The notes: generated by a model from the sequence alone, not told the origin. A DNA stretch of 64,000 nt from JALEFZ01 sp039817415 (GCA_039817415.1 JBCBVV010000022.1:30182-94181); one strand, 5' to 3'; positions 15,597 to 24,324 are shown, numbered from the stretch's first letter. Made by a program: numbers and translations.

Positions 15597-17954
15597 ATGA
15601 AAAATAAATCTACACTTTCGAACCGGACTCAGATAAAGCCCTTGGCATCAGCCTTGGCTACAGGTGGTCTGATTCTCCTTGCTGGCCTCTTTTTTTATAC
15701 TACTTCTAGCATCCCAGAAATTTCTGGAGTCATCAATGATTATGCAAAGGTGACCTCGGTCAGTGGAGATGATGTAACAGTTGATGATGCTTCCAATTTC
15801 ACAGTAGGAGACAAGGTGTTGATCATTCAAATGAAGGGAGCCGTCATTTCCGAGGTGGATGATACGACATATGGAGATGTAACTTCATGGGGTTCCGCAG
15901 GAGAATACGAATTCAATTACATCAAAGCTAAAAATTCAAATGACCTGACCCTGAACCATGAGTTGTGCAAGACTTATGATCCTTCCCATACAGTTCAGTT
16001 GGTTCGTGTCCCAGAATATGATTCCGTTAGAATTACTGGAGAATTGAATCCAGCACCCTGGGATGGGACGAAGGGGGGGGTCCTTGCCTTGGCGGCTAAT
16101 TACAAGGTGAGAGTAGCAGCAGACCTTGTGGCTTCTGCCAAAGGATTTGAAGGGGGCTCCTTCAATGGTTCTGCTCGAGGTCGGTCATTAACCTATACAT
16201 GTGCCTTGGGCTCAGGAATGGGGGGCGCAAAAGGGGAAGGTATTGTGGAGGTAGCCCTCACAGGTTGTAGAGGAAAGCTCGCCAATGGCGGAGGCGGTGG
16301 GAATGACCACAATGGTGGTGGCGGCGGTGGTGGAAACTATGGCGAAGGAGGAATGGGTGGAGATGGATGGAAATCCAATAGTGCTGGAAATCTGAGTGAT
16401 TTAGATAAAGGAGGGAGAGGAGGATTGTCTCTTCAAAATCTATATGAGGATGGGGTTCCCCGTCTTTTTATGGGCGGAGGTGGTGGAGGTGGCCACCAAA
16501 ACAATGGTGCTTCCTTTCCAGGTGGAACAGGGGGAGGAATCATTATGGTTATTTCTCCAGTCGTCCATATGGAAACAGCTCAAGCCGTAAATGCTTCGGG
16601 TGAAGATGCACAAGATATCACCATCAACGATGGCTCCAGTGGAGGAGGAGGTGGTGGTTCGATTCTCCTAGATGTCGATCGTGTCATCAATCCAGACTTG
16701 CTTACACTGAGCGTAAGTGGAGGTGATGGGGCCGATATTCGTACGGCTGACCAGCACGGTCCAGGTGGTGGCGGTGGTGGTGGAATCATTAATAGTACTA
16801 CTCTACTATCTGATAGCATTGTATATGAAGTGAATGGAGGTGTAGCAGGTTTGTTTATCTCTACAAGAAGCAGCCACGTGTACCACAATACCCCTCATGG
16901 CGCCTCTAGTGGAGCAGATGGGGCCATTTTACACAATTTGGTTATACAGAAATGTTCCAATCCCCCTACGATTGACCTAAATGGCAGCGATAGTGGGACA
17001 GACTATGATACCGAATTTTATCCAGCAGGGCCGGATCAGGAGTTTATCCTTGGCGAGGTTGCTATTTCAGATGACGATGATACTGAAATGGGTTCAGCCA
17101 CGATCGAAATTATCAATCCCGTAGATGGTTCAGATGAATACCTAAGAATGGGGGATAGCTTCGATGAAAACGGGAATATCTCAGCCAACAGAGGTGGAGA
17201 TGGTCATAGTATCTCTCTGGTTGGACAGGCGCCCATAGCCGATTATTTGAATGCCATAAAAAGTATAGTTTACAATGATACTTCTGCCACCTACGATGAC
17301 CAACCTAGAATGATCAGTGTAGAAGTGGATGATGGGGGTGCTACAAGTAATTCTGCCATGGTAACGCTGAATTTCTCGAATACAGAGTTTCCCGTAGAAT
17401 GGCTGTACTTTCAGGTAGAAGCGGCGGGTAGTGCTGCGAAGTTAGAATGGGGAACCGCTATCGAAACCAATTCACATTATTTTGATGTGGAGAGGTCATT
17501 TGATGGCAAACAATTTGACCCGATAGGGCAGGTGCAAGCGGCAGGGAATAGCTCGACGGTTAAAGACTATCAGTTTAGCGATCCCAATGTATTGGAAGCT
17601 GAAGGAAATGAAGTGATTTATCGCTTGCGACAAGTGGATATGGATGGGCAATTTGAGTATTCGTCCTTGGTATCCTTAAACATGGAAGACCTGAAATCGG
17701 AATCTACTCAGTTGAAAGTCGCCAATCCTGTAACAGGAGGTAGCATGCAAATTAGCCTGATCAATACGCCAGAATCTGGAGGCAAACTATCTCTTTACTC
17801 AGTCAATGGCCAGTTAATTAAATCTCAACGAGTAAGCCAAAGTAATCTTCAGCAGATAAATATTGAAGTTGGCACCTTAAACTCAGGAATCTACATTTTG
17901 AATTATAAATTTGGGCAGCGCCAGATCTCGAAGAAGATCAAAATTCAAAACTGA
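15597..17954 (+). CDS. Glycine-rich T9SS-sorted surface protein, copy B
   Basis: 785 residues. It is a paralogue of the upstream gene along most of its length: same N-terminus (MKNKSTLSNR), SSIPEISGVINDYAKV, the same glycine-rich blocks, the FPVEWLYF linker and the C-terminal sorting domain. Between the last glycine block and the linker it carries about 135 extra residues (roughly 460-597; PTIDLNGSDSGTDYDTEF to MISVEVDDGGATSN) that look like a cadherin/calx-beta-like surface domain with acidic DDDDTE. The sorting domain predicts T9SS secretion. The pair probably arose by tandem duplication followed by domain gain or loss. Confidence 0.85.
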   Translation: MKNKSTLSNRTQIKPLASALATGGLILLAGLFFYTTSSIPEISGVINDYAKVTSVSGDDVTVDDASNFTVGDKVLIIQMKGAVISEVDDTTYGDVTSWGSAGEYEFNYIKAKNSNDLTLNHELCKTYDPSHTVQLVRVPEYDSVRITGELNPAPWDGTKGGVLALAANYKVRVAADLVASAKGFEGGSFNGSARGRSLTYTCALGSGMGGAKGEGIVEVALTGCRGKLANGGGGGNDHNGGGGGGGNYGEGGMGGDGWKSNSAGNLSDLDKGGRGGLSLQNLYEDGVPRLFMGGGGGGGHQNNGASFPGGTGGGIIMVISPVVHMETAQAVNASGEDAQDITINDGSSGGGGGGSILLDVDRVINPDLLTLSVSGGDGADIRTADQHGPGGGGGGGIINSTTLLSDSIVYEVNGGVAGLFISTRSSHVYHNTPHGASSGADGAILHNLVIQKCSNPPTIDLNGSDSGTDYDTEFYPAGPDQEFILGEVAISDDDDTEMGSATIEIINPVDGSDEYLRMGDSFDENGNISANRGGDGHSISLVGQAPIADYLNAIKSIVYNDTSATYDDQPRMISVEVDDGGATSNSAMVTLNFSNTEFPVEWLYFQVEAAGSAAKLEWGTAIETNSHYFDVERSFDGKQFDPIGQVQAAGNSSTVKDYQFSDPNVLEAEGNEVIYRLRQVDMDGQFEYSSLVSLNMEDLKSESTQLKVANPVTGGSMQISLINTPESGGKLSLYSVNGQLIKSQRVSQSNLQQINIEVGTLNSGIYILNYKFGQRQISKKIKIQN

Positions 17955-17961
17955 TGAAATC

Positions 17962-17993
17962 AAGGATTCCCTTCATAATAGAGGGGAATCCTT
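17962..17993 (+). terminator. Terminator after copy B
   Basis: A 13-bp stem with one wobble (17962-17974 with 17981-17993) and a 6-nt loop, followed by a T-rich but interrupted tail. It lies between convergent genes, 8 bp after the copy B stop. Confidence 0.7.
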
Positions 17994-17998
17994 CTCAT

Positions 17999-18736
17999 TT
18001 ATATTTTTCCAGAAAGCCAGAAGGAACCCATAGCGATGCCTCCAACTAGAGGTTCAATCTCGAAAATGTTGGGATCGGCTACGAGGTCTATTTCCCCACC
18101 CAGTGTTTCCACCAACATCGAGTAGAACCGCTCTCCTGTGAGCATATTGGTCTTAAGTTCAGCTTCCTTTATGGTTCCAGCCAGCATAGCAGTGGCTTCT
18201 GGTCCTTGTCCTTCTTCTCCCGAACCCCAAAGCCCCATGGGGATAAAGGACTCAGCTGAATATTTAATCTTACCCTCCTGCTGAGCCATATAGGCTTCTT
18301 CATCTTGGTAAACCCCCAATTCAAAGGTAAAACCAGTCAATTGAATATGTGATTCGACTCCTACGTCCTTTAAATCGACCAATCTATAATCAGGTGAGTC
18401 AAACACAAAGGGATACAAACCTGTGTCAGGCTTTTCAGGATCCTGGGGTTCCGACCAAGCATGAAATCCCCCGTCCATGATGCTAGGTGGACGATCTAGG
18501 CTTGTGGTAATGCCTACCCTTCTTGAGGATGAACCTCTGAAGTGTGGATTGATCCCTATTAGTTCATTTTCTTGGCTGATTTGAATCCAAAGCTCCGCCC
18601 CAGAGGGATCGGCATAACAGTAATAGGTTCCTTTTTCAGAAGGATAAGGCATGGACTGTTGATAGGCGCGCTCGGCAAGTTCGTACAATTGTTCTTCTGT
18701 GGCTATGGGAAAGCCAATGTTAGAAAAGTTGCTCAT
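17999..18736 (-). CDS. Uncharacterised protein
   Basis: 245 residues, acidic, soluble, without a signal peptide. Visible features are YYCYADPSGAELWIQIS near residue 42, HFRGSSSRRVGI, a G-rich MGLWGSGEEGQGP near residue 170 and a C-terminal hydrophobic GGIAMGSFWLSGKI. The strand-rich composition suggests an all-beta or alpha+beta fold. I do not recognise the family. It is followed 157 bp upstream (in transcription order) by a membrane protein gene that ends in its own terminator, so the two are probably separate units. Confidence 0.6.
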   Translation of the reverse strand: MSNFSNIGFPIATEEQLYELAERAYQQSMPYPSEKGTYYCYADPSGAELWIQISQENELIGINPHFRGSSSRRVGITTSLDRPPSIMDGGFHAWSEPQDPEKPDTGLYPFVFDSPDYRLVDLKDVGVESHIQLTGFTFELGVYQDEEAYMAQQEGKIKYSAESFIPMGLWGSGEEGQGPEATAMLAGTIKEAELKTNMLTGERFYSMLVETLGGEIDLVADPNIFEIEPLVGGIAMGSFWLSGKI

Positions 18737-18836
18737 GTGATCAATGGTTGTGTGAAAATGCGGAAGGGTGTATGCTTATCACGAATTTCAACCACCAAAG
18801 TTTCGCTTGGCTATTGATTTAGAGCGTCTCTGAATG

Positions 18837-18867
18837 AAAAAAGCAGAAGACGCAATTGTCCTCTGCT
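18837..18867 (-). terminator. Intrinsic terminator of the 4-TM protein gene
   Basis: A stem AGCAGA/TCTGCT plus GAC/GTC with one mismatch between (18842-18867), followed on the minus strand by a T run, 27 bp after the stop at 18894. Confidence 0.7.
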
Positions 18868-18893
18868 ATTCTTTAAATATGACCCAAACTCCC

Positions 18894-19853
18894 TTAGCTC
18901 TCAAATTCGCTAAAATCGGGTGTGGAAGGATTGGAAGGTTCTCCAGCAGCATCCGTTTGCTCAGGTTCTGGAGCAGGAGGATTGTTAAAATGCTCGATTA
19001 ATGCTCTCCCTTGGCTGGAGTTTAGTTTGTAATGAAGAAAGAGGTCTTGTTCGTCCCATTCTGCTTCCCCTTTATCCGAAATAGAAAGGATCATATTAGT
19101 GGCAGAAATAAAGTATTTGTCAGTATCTACTGCATGGTACATGGTCAGACGGGTGTAGTGCCTATCAGGATTCGTTTGGGGGACCAAGCTCTTGAAGATT
19201 TCCCAGTTTCCGCTGTTCAGTTCTTGGAATAAGGATTGAATTTCTGTTACAATCTGGTATCGAGAAGGAATCTCCAATTTGACAGACCACGCATCAGAAT
19301 CTTCATCAAAAGGAATAGGATCAGTTCCAAGTCCATTCAGCGTGGAAAGACCTACCATCACGATAGCTTCAATCGCCCAGATTACCCACAGGAAAGTTCC
19401 ATTGATGACGCCACCAAGCTCCCAGGTACCTATTTTGTTGATAGCAACCATGGTTTCCCAAAGAGCGCCTGGCGCAAGGGCAAAATTCAAGGCGACTGTA
19501 GGATCTGCCATAGAACCTCCTTCACTTTGTGCATAAATAGCCGCTACCCAGATAGCCCAGTGGACATAAAGCAAAGCTAGCCCTCCAAATATACCTAAAG
19601 CAACCCCTGCCGCTTTATGGCGAATCTTACCGAACTTGATCAGATATTCTGGTAGTTGCCCCATGATCCAACCTGCTCCAATTGTCAGGAAAAAAAGGAT
19701 GTAAATGAAGGGAATATAAATAATGGCGTGGGCATAAATGTACCCAATGATAACGGCAGCCAAGATAGTTCCAGCTGCTGCTATGGTAGCTCCCAGGATA
19801 GGGACTTTACCAGATGGTTGGTAAAATAAGTCGTTTGTCATGGTTGTTAACAT
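18894..19853 (-). CDS. Uncharacterised polytopic membrane protein
   Basis: 319 residues. Membrane segments are visible at about residues 22-42, 47-65, 82-105 and 150-172; a soluble C-terminal half with YQIVTEIQSLFQELNSGNWE and a Pro/Glu-rich tail (PPAPEPEQ) follows. The start at 19853 is followed by another in-frame ATG at 19841. Function unknown and no family recognised. The neighbouring gene at 17999 is on the same strand but separated by a terminator. Confidence 0.6.
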   Translation of the reverse strand: MLTTMTNDLFYQPSGKVPILGATIAAAGTILAAVIIGYIYAHAIIYIPFIYILFFLTIGAGWIMGQLPEYLIKFGKIRHKAAGVALGIFGGLALLYVHWAIWVAAIYAQSEGGSMADPTVALNFALAPGALWETMVAINKIGTWELGGVINGTFLWVIWAIEAIVMVGLSTLNGLGTDPIPFDEDSDAWSVKLEIPSRYQIVTEIQSLFQELNSGNWEIFKSLVPQTNPDRHYTRLTMYHAVDTDKYFISATNMILSISDKGEAEWDEQDLFLHYKLNSSQGRALIEHFNNPPAPEPEQTDAAGEPSNPSTPDFSEFES

Positions 19854-19943
19854 TTAGTAGTGTGCGACAAAAATAAGGGAAAAATTGAGGGATTGAAATA
19901 TGTAGGTTGATAAATATGATTCCTTTGATGGATTGCCTGAGTC

Positions 19944-20990
19944 CTAGGGCATTTTGGCGATGATCATATCCCGCTTGATAGCCTTGTCAACCATATGTTC
20001 AAACTGATCGAAGGGAGGGCCATTCAAAACCTCCATCCCCCTTGCCGTAAAAATTTTTCCTAAATCAGCTCTCGACAGCACATGGGCATTCCAAGCCAAG
20101 GCAATACAACCCCCCTTTTTTAGGGTCGACATCCATGCTGGTAAACTGCTATTTACCAATTCTGAGGGGTTTCTGCTACCCGATGAAACCCGTTTGTGAA
20201 TGGAATTGGCATGTGCGACTCCATAAGGCAGGTCTCCTACAATCAAGTGAAAGGGCTTTCCCTTGAAGTATCTATCGGTATCCTGCGCCTTACCATGGAC
20301 CATTCCCCATCGTTTCCGTTGATCCTCGGATTTGAAGGCTTCTTTGGTGGTGGCATAGCTTACTTCCTGCATGAAGATATAATCCTGCTTGGTCTTCCCC
20401 CAAACAGGACGTTTGTCAGCTTGATGCTTGAAGCGTTCTGTTTCCATGTATTTTTTGACAAACTGAAAGCTTTCTGCTACAAATTTCTCTTCTCTTTCAA
20501 TACCAAAAGCATGAAAACCATAAATCATGGCTTCGTAGAGGGTTGTGCCTTTTCCTGCAACCGGATCGAGCAGGCAAATGGGATCATCATAAGAAAAATC
20601 GCTAGCCAGAAGAGCTGCATTCAGCATCATGCGGGTGAAGAGTTCGTTGGTTTTTCCACGGTATTTGAGGAGAGAGGAAATTTTAGGATCGAGGTAGGCA
20701 AATGAGGCAGCTTGGACAGGGATAAGTATGTCAGAATCATCCTTTCGTTGGTATTCATAAAGGGCGAATAAGAAGGACAAGCTTGAGATCATCTTCAATT
20801 CCTGCTCAGATAGGGAATCAGCCCATTCGAAGGTTAGGTAGCGCACACCCCCAAGCTCCCTTTCTTGGACCTCTTGTGTGACCCCGAGCTTATTCAGGAT
20901 CAGCGATAGTTCAGCCATGGCCAGTTTGCCTGACTGCTGGTAATACACCCGATTGTGACCGGGATGTTGGAGGATGGCGTAGGTTTTCAT
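19944..20990 (-). CDS. SAM-dependent nucleic-acid methyltransferase, TRM11/UPF0020-like
   Basis: 348 residues. The C-terminal two thirds have the class I methyltransferase layout of the UPF0020 group: motif I LLDPVAGKGTTLYEAMIYG near residue 140, an acidic GIEREEKF, and motif IV IVGDLPYG near residue 255, a variant of the [DN]PPY motif that marks amino-group methylation of a base. The first ~130 residues are not a clear THUMP domain. The closest characterised relatives methylate guanine N2 in tRNA or rRNA; the specific substrate cannot be read from sequence. It could also be a stray DNA methylase, but no restriction partner is nearby. Confidence 0.75.
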   Translation of the reverse strand: MKTYAILQHPGHNRVYYQQSGKLAMAELSLILNKLGVTQEVQERELGGVRYLTFEWADSLSEQELKMISSLSFLFALYEYQRKDDSDILIPVQAASFAYLDPKISSLLKYRGKTNELFTRMMLNAALLASDFSYDDPICLLDPVAGKGTTLYEAMIYGFHAFGIEREEKFVAESFQFVKKYMETERFKHQADKRPVWGKTKQDYIFMQEVSYATTKEAFKSEDQRKRWGMVHGKAQDTDRYFKGKPFHLIVGDLPYGVAHANSIHKRVSSGSRNPSELVNSSLPAWMSTLKKGGCIALAWNAHVLSRADLGKIFTARGMEVLNGPPFDQFEHMVDKAIKRDMIIAKMP

Positions 20991-21043
20991 CTAAAGAAAA
21001 TTTCCCCCAAAGGTAAAACTTGGAGACGAATTTTCAGCGATAG

Positions 21044-21547
21044 CTACTTCTTTGATTCTATAAACAATAGTTGCTGAGCAGGATCATAAACGAAAAGAGT
21101 TTCCGTGGAGTCATCCTGTACCAAGCTCCAGATACCCTGTTGATGGCTTACGGCAGGCAAACGATCCTTTACAAATTCTTTCGCTTGGGTTCGTTGTTCC
21201 TGCGACTCAAGTCGAAGTTGTTCAAGGCTGATTTCACTTCCCTCCTGATACTTTTTTCCATCAATCCATAAAAAATCCTCCATGAGTTGTTGATCAAGAG
21301 GTAATTGCCCTCCCTTCATATTCGTAGAATCGGGTGACAGGATCAGGATAAGCTGTTCTCTTTCTTCCTTGTGAAGATATTTTTGGTAGTACTGATAATG
21401 TACTTCTCCTGTGATGTTCAGACCAAAATGTTGGTGGAGGGAAGCCTCTGGAGAGTCCAATTGCTGAATGTCTACATAAGAGGGTTTCATGCAGGAGCTA
21501 AGAAAAATCAAGGATAGTAAGCACAAATAGAGGGTAGCAATCTTCAT
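21044..21547 (-). CDS. Uncharacterised lipoprotein
   Basis: 167 residues with a signal peptide ending in LSSC (Cys19). The mature part is rich in Gln, Glu and Leu (QLPLDQQLMEDFLWIDGKKY, SEISLEQLRLESQEQ) and ends in strands WSLVQDDSTETLFVYDPAQQLLFIES. I do not recognise the family. It lies 53 bp from the methyltransferase start and is on the same strand. Confidence 0.65.
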   Translation of the reverse strand: MKIATLYLCLLSLIFLSSCMKPSYVDIQQLDSPEASLHQHFGLNITGEVHYQYYQKYLHKEEREQLILILSPDSTNMKGGQLPLDQQLMEDFLWIDGKKYQEGSEISLEQLRLESQEQRTQAKEFVKDRLPAVSHQQGIWSLVQDDSTETLFVYDPAQQLLFIESKK

Positions 21548-21619
21548 GAGGAAATCTTTAGTTCCGTTTCAATATCGTTCAAATAGAATTCCCAAGCATG
21601 CTGCGGTAAATGACCTGAA

Positions 21620-22117
21620 TTATTTAAGGCTTTTTTTGATGAGTTTGTAGCCCCAATTGTAATGACTAGAGGTGGAGGAGATCAAATAGGCCCCCATAGA
21701 AGTAGATCCTGTCCATTTGTAACGCTTCTTTTGGAAGAGTTCTTCCTCACTATATTGTTGGATAATGGAAAGCATTTTTTGATGGCTTTTTTTCAGCAGA
21801 TCTTCCATTTCAGTCAAAGGAACTTTCTGGCATGCTTCCCAAATTTCCTTGTTCAATGCAGGTGTGGTTTTCCAACTGTGGCCTTTGGCGGGCATATCAG
21901 GTTTTTTGCCAGCCATCCCTTCTTCATGCCACCTAAAAAACATGAGATGCCAATGGTACAGATGGCCTAACACATCCCGAATGTTTCGGTTCATGGTTCC
22001 TGCTGGGAATGCTTGTAGTTGTACTTCTTCAGGAAAGGAATGGACAAACCCAAGAAGTCGATCGAATTCCTGTTCAGCGGCAGAAAGTAGTTCTTCTTTG
22101 TTTGTGGGCTTGGGCAT
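21620..22117 (-). CDS. ClbS/DfsB-family four-helix protein
   Basis: 165 residues. The pattern KPTNKEELLSAAEQEFDRLL at the N-terminus, RDVLGHLYHWH near residue 48 and W.W..YLISSTSSHYNWGYKLIKK at the C-terminus fits the ClbS/DfsB (DUF1706) family, a DinB-fold group. ClbS hydrolyses the cyclopropane of colibactin and protects the producer; most homologues outside pks islands have no known substrate. No polyketide genes are visible here. The gene starts 9 bp after the stop of the upstream cytochrome gene, so the two are likely co-transcribed. Confidence 0.8.
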   Translation of the reverse strand: MPKPTNKEELLSAAEQEFDRLLGFVHSFPEEVQLQAFPAGTMNRNIRDVLGHLYHWHLMFFRWHEEGMAGKKPDMPAKGHSWKTTPALNKEIWEACQKVPLTEMEDLLKKSHQKMLSIIQQYSEEELFQKKRYKWTGSTSMGAYLISSTSSHYNWGYKLIKKSLK

Positions 22118-22126
22118 TACGGAACT

Positions 22127-22567
22127 TTAAAATGAATTGACTAATCTTATATAGGTCAAAAGCTGTCTGGACTCGTCTCCTTCTAGACTTGACCTATGAA
22201 TATGGTATTTATTATGAGAAAAGCTTTTTCTATGAATATGGAGCAACCTATCCTTGGTTTGGGCTAGGGAATCCCCCTTTGTGAAAAGAGCGAGAAAGTT
22301 TTTTTCACCATTCACCTCTAAACTTCTTTGAAACCAATCAGAAGAATTATCAACTCCTCGCATCCTATGACAGGCGCTACAGTTTACTTGGAATACTTCC
22401 CTTCCTTCTGAAAAATCCTTCAGCATTACGTAGGTCATACCCAAGTGTCTTGTCTCTTCCATGTTGACACCAGCCGAAATATTATCGCAAAGAGGGCGGC
22501 TAAAAAATGACGTCAGGAAAAGGGAAGCTATCAGAAGAAGTACAATGACAACGTATCTTCCTATCAT
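22127..22567 (-). CDS. Secreted c-type cytochrome
   Basis: 146 residues. An N-terminal hydrophobic segment (residues ~5-22) is followed by one haem-binding CSACH at residues 63-67 in REVFQVNCSACHRM. This predicts a periplasmic mono-haem cytochrome. After the haem motif the only methionine is Met69, directly next to it; the usual distal Met ligand is missing, and the region where it would lie reads FSHNKYHIHRSSL, so His or another residue may be the sixth ligand. It sits directly upstream of the ClbS-like gene (9 bp). Confidence 0.8.
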   Translation of the reverse strand: MIGRYVVIVLLLIASLFLTSFFSRPLCDNISAGVNMEETRHLGMTYVMLKDFSEGREVFQVNCSACHRMRGVDNSSDWFQRSLEVNGEKNFLALFTKGDSLAQTKDRLLHIHRKSFSHNKYHIHRSSLEGDESRQLLTYIRLVNSF

Positions 22568-22617
22568 GGCTACTTATTTGAAGAAAACTAATCAATATTC
22601 TTTACCCAATAAATGAT

Positions 22618-22660
22618 GGATATCAATCTTTAAGCCCATATTACTCAAAGATTGATATCC
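22618..22660 (-). terminator. 14-bp inverted repeat between SDR and cytochrome genes
   Basis: A perfect 14-bp inverted repeat (22618-22631 with 22647-22660, 15-nt loop) lies 23 bp after the SDR stop. No good T tract follows on the minus strand, so it may be a weak terminator or an RNA or operator structure. Confidence 0.45.
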
Positions 22661-22682
22661 TCCATGCTTTCTTTACTATGCT

Positions 22683-23315
22683 TTAATACGACAAGCCCGG
22701 CGTCTGAAAAAGGGAGGCTGGATTTCCAATTTGCTTGAGCATAAAGTCAGCCACATCCTTTCGGGAAATCTTGAGGGTCAATCCTTCTACATGAGGTCCA
22801 AAGCCTGATTGATAAGCCCCTGTTCGTTCTCCATCCGTGAAGGCAGCCGGACGCACGATGGTCCAATCCAATCCGCTTTTGCGAACTAATTCCTCCTGTA
22901 ATTCATGGTCTAGGTAGACCTGCTTAAGAAACCAGCCAAACATGATGTATTTCCAGAAAAAGTCCAGGTTTGCGCGGCTATCCCCGTTTCCTAGTGTCGT
23001 TTGACATATCAGGCGCTTGACACCTTCCTTCTTCATGGCTTGAATGATATGCTCAGTCCCCTTAGAACGGACAATACTTTTTCTACTTCTGCCTGAGCCC
23101 AAAGACACCATCACAATATCCTGACCTTTAATGGCTTCAGCTACTTGAGCCTCATCAAAAACATCCCCCTGGAATGTTTGTAAACGACTGTGCTGGATGT
23201 CCTCCATTTTTTCAGGCGAACGAAGAAAGGCTGTTACCTGATGTCCCTGTTCTAGGGCTTGTTGAACGATTTCTTTACCGACGGTTCCGGTAGCTCCAAA
23301 TACGATGACTTTCAT
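22683..23315 (-). CDS. NAD(P)-binding protein, atypical SDR (NmrA-like)
   Basis: 211 residues from the ATG at 23315; the open frame has eleven extra codons upstream but MKVIVFGATGTVGKEIV is the natural Rossmann start. The dinucleotide loop GATGTVGKEI is at residues 7-16, and the family pieces VMVSLGSGRS, RLICQTTLGNGDS and LDWTIVRPAAFTDG follow. This group binds NADPH or flavin nucleotides and includes reductases, isomerases and redox sensors; no catalytic assignment is safe. An AraC regulator gene lies 78 bp upstream on the same strand. Confidence 0.85.
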   Translation of the reverse strand: MKVIVFGATGTVGKEIVQQALEQGHQVTAFLRSPEKMEDIQHSRLQTFQGDVFDEAQVAEAIKGQDIVMVSLGSGRSRKSIVRSKGTEHIIQAMKKEGVKRLICQTTLGNGDSRANLDFFWKYIMFGWFLKQVYLDHELQEELVRKSGLDWTIVRPAAFTDGERTGAYQSGFGPHVEGLTLKISRKDVADFMLKQIGNPASLFQTPGLSY

Positions 23316-23393
23316 TGCTATGATCATTATGAGTGAATAATGATCCAAAGGTATCGGTGCCCTTCTCCGAAAAATTGAACAAAACCGACAAAA

Positions 23394-24182
23394 TCAGATG
23401 CTGCTCATTTGCTGTAAATAATAGGAAGGAGTTTGCCCTGTATACTTCTTGAATGTGCGGGTAAAATGAGATTGATCAGAAAAGCCACTATCCATTCCTA
23501 TGTCAGTTAAGCGATCAAATGTAGCCTGATTGAGCTGATTTAAGCAGTTTTGAAACTGGATGATCTTACAGAATTGTTTGGGGGTCAAGCCTACCTCTGC
23601 CATGAATTTTCGCTCAAAGGTTCGTTCCGTTATATGGAGGGTTTCGTATAAATCCGACAATCGAACATTCCCCTTTTTCTTTAAAATCAGGGAAATTGCC
23701 TGTTGAACATGATTGTCTGGAGCGATCTTATTTTCCTCAATCAGTGCCAGCATTAAGTCTGAAATGATGTCCATTTGCTGATTAAGGTCTGGCGTAGCTG
23801 AAAGCCTTTCGAAGTAAGATGCCACGTCTACATGCTGGAGGGGAAGGAGGTCAAAGCAATCGTCGTTTAGGACTTTGGGATCTACGCCTAGTAGGTGTTT
23901 GGAGGCAAAAGGGTATAACTGGAAAACCACGAATTGGTAAGGCCCTTTGACATCTAAAGAAATGGGATCAAGGGTTTGACCGTAGAGAAATAACTCAGAT
24001 AATTTCTTTTTTCTAGGAAGAATATAGAAGCCTCTTTGTGTTTGCTGATACATAATGCCGGGATAGCCATCCGCGTACAAAGGAATATTGAGATGGGAGG
24101 TAGGCATAGAGTTGGATGCCACCATGACGCAATTCACATAGGGGGCAAGTTTTTCATCTACTAGATAATCTGTCTTATACAT
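23394..24182 (-). CDS. AraC-family transcriptional regulator
   Basis: 262 residues. The C-terminal ~100 residues form the two AraC helix-turn-helix motifs: VRLSDLYETLHITERTFERKFMAEVGLTPKQFCKIIQF and GFSDQSHFTRTFKKYTGQTPSYY. The first ~150 residues are a DUF6597-like N-terminal domain (VASNSMPTSHLNIPLYADGYPGIMYQ) common in Bacteroidota regulators; the ligand is unknown. It reads into the NAD(P)-binding gene and may regulate it. Confidence 0.9.
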   Translation of the reverse strand: MYKTDYLVDEKLAPYVNCVMVASNSMPTSHLNIPLYADGYPGIMYQQTQRGFYILPRKKKLSELFLYGQTLDPISLDVKGPYQFVVFQLYPFASKHLLGVDPKVLNDDCFDLLPLQHVDVASYFERLSATPDLNQQMDIISDLMLALIEENKIAPDNHVQQAISLILKKKGNVRLSDLYETLHITERTFERKFMAEVGLTPKQFCKIIQFQNCLNQLNQATFDRLTDIGMDSGFSDQSHFTRTFKKYTGQTPSYYLQQMSSI

Positions 24183-24264
24183 GTGATTTACGTTTGTGTT
24201 TTCAAATATATAGAATTACCACATTTTGAAGGGAGCCGTTGAGATTTTCATGCAGGAAGCCCCT

Positions 24265-24272
24265 TATTTTTG
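24265..24272 (+). promoter_or_regulatory. -7 element of the ilvA promoter
   Basis: TATTTTTG matches TAnnTTTG exactly. Transcription from here would begin near 24278, downstream of the earliest possible TTG/ATG starts of the ilvA frame, which supports the ATG at 24325 as the real start. Confidence 0.4.
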
Positions 24273-24324
24273 CCATTCTTTCAGTACCTTGAGTCTCTTC
24301 CTCAAATGCAACGAATTTGATCTA

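Noticed and set aside
20196..20705. Long plus-strand open frame opposite the methyltransferase
   Set aside because: It is fully antisense to a gene with clear methyltransferase motifs and shows no domain pattern of its own.
19944..21547. Restriction-modification system around the methyltransferase
   Set aside because: No nuclease or specificity gene is adjacent, and the methylase fits the tRNA/rRNA UPF0020 type better than DNA methylases.
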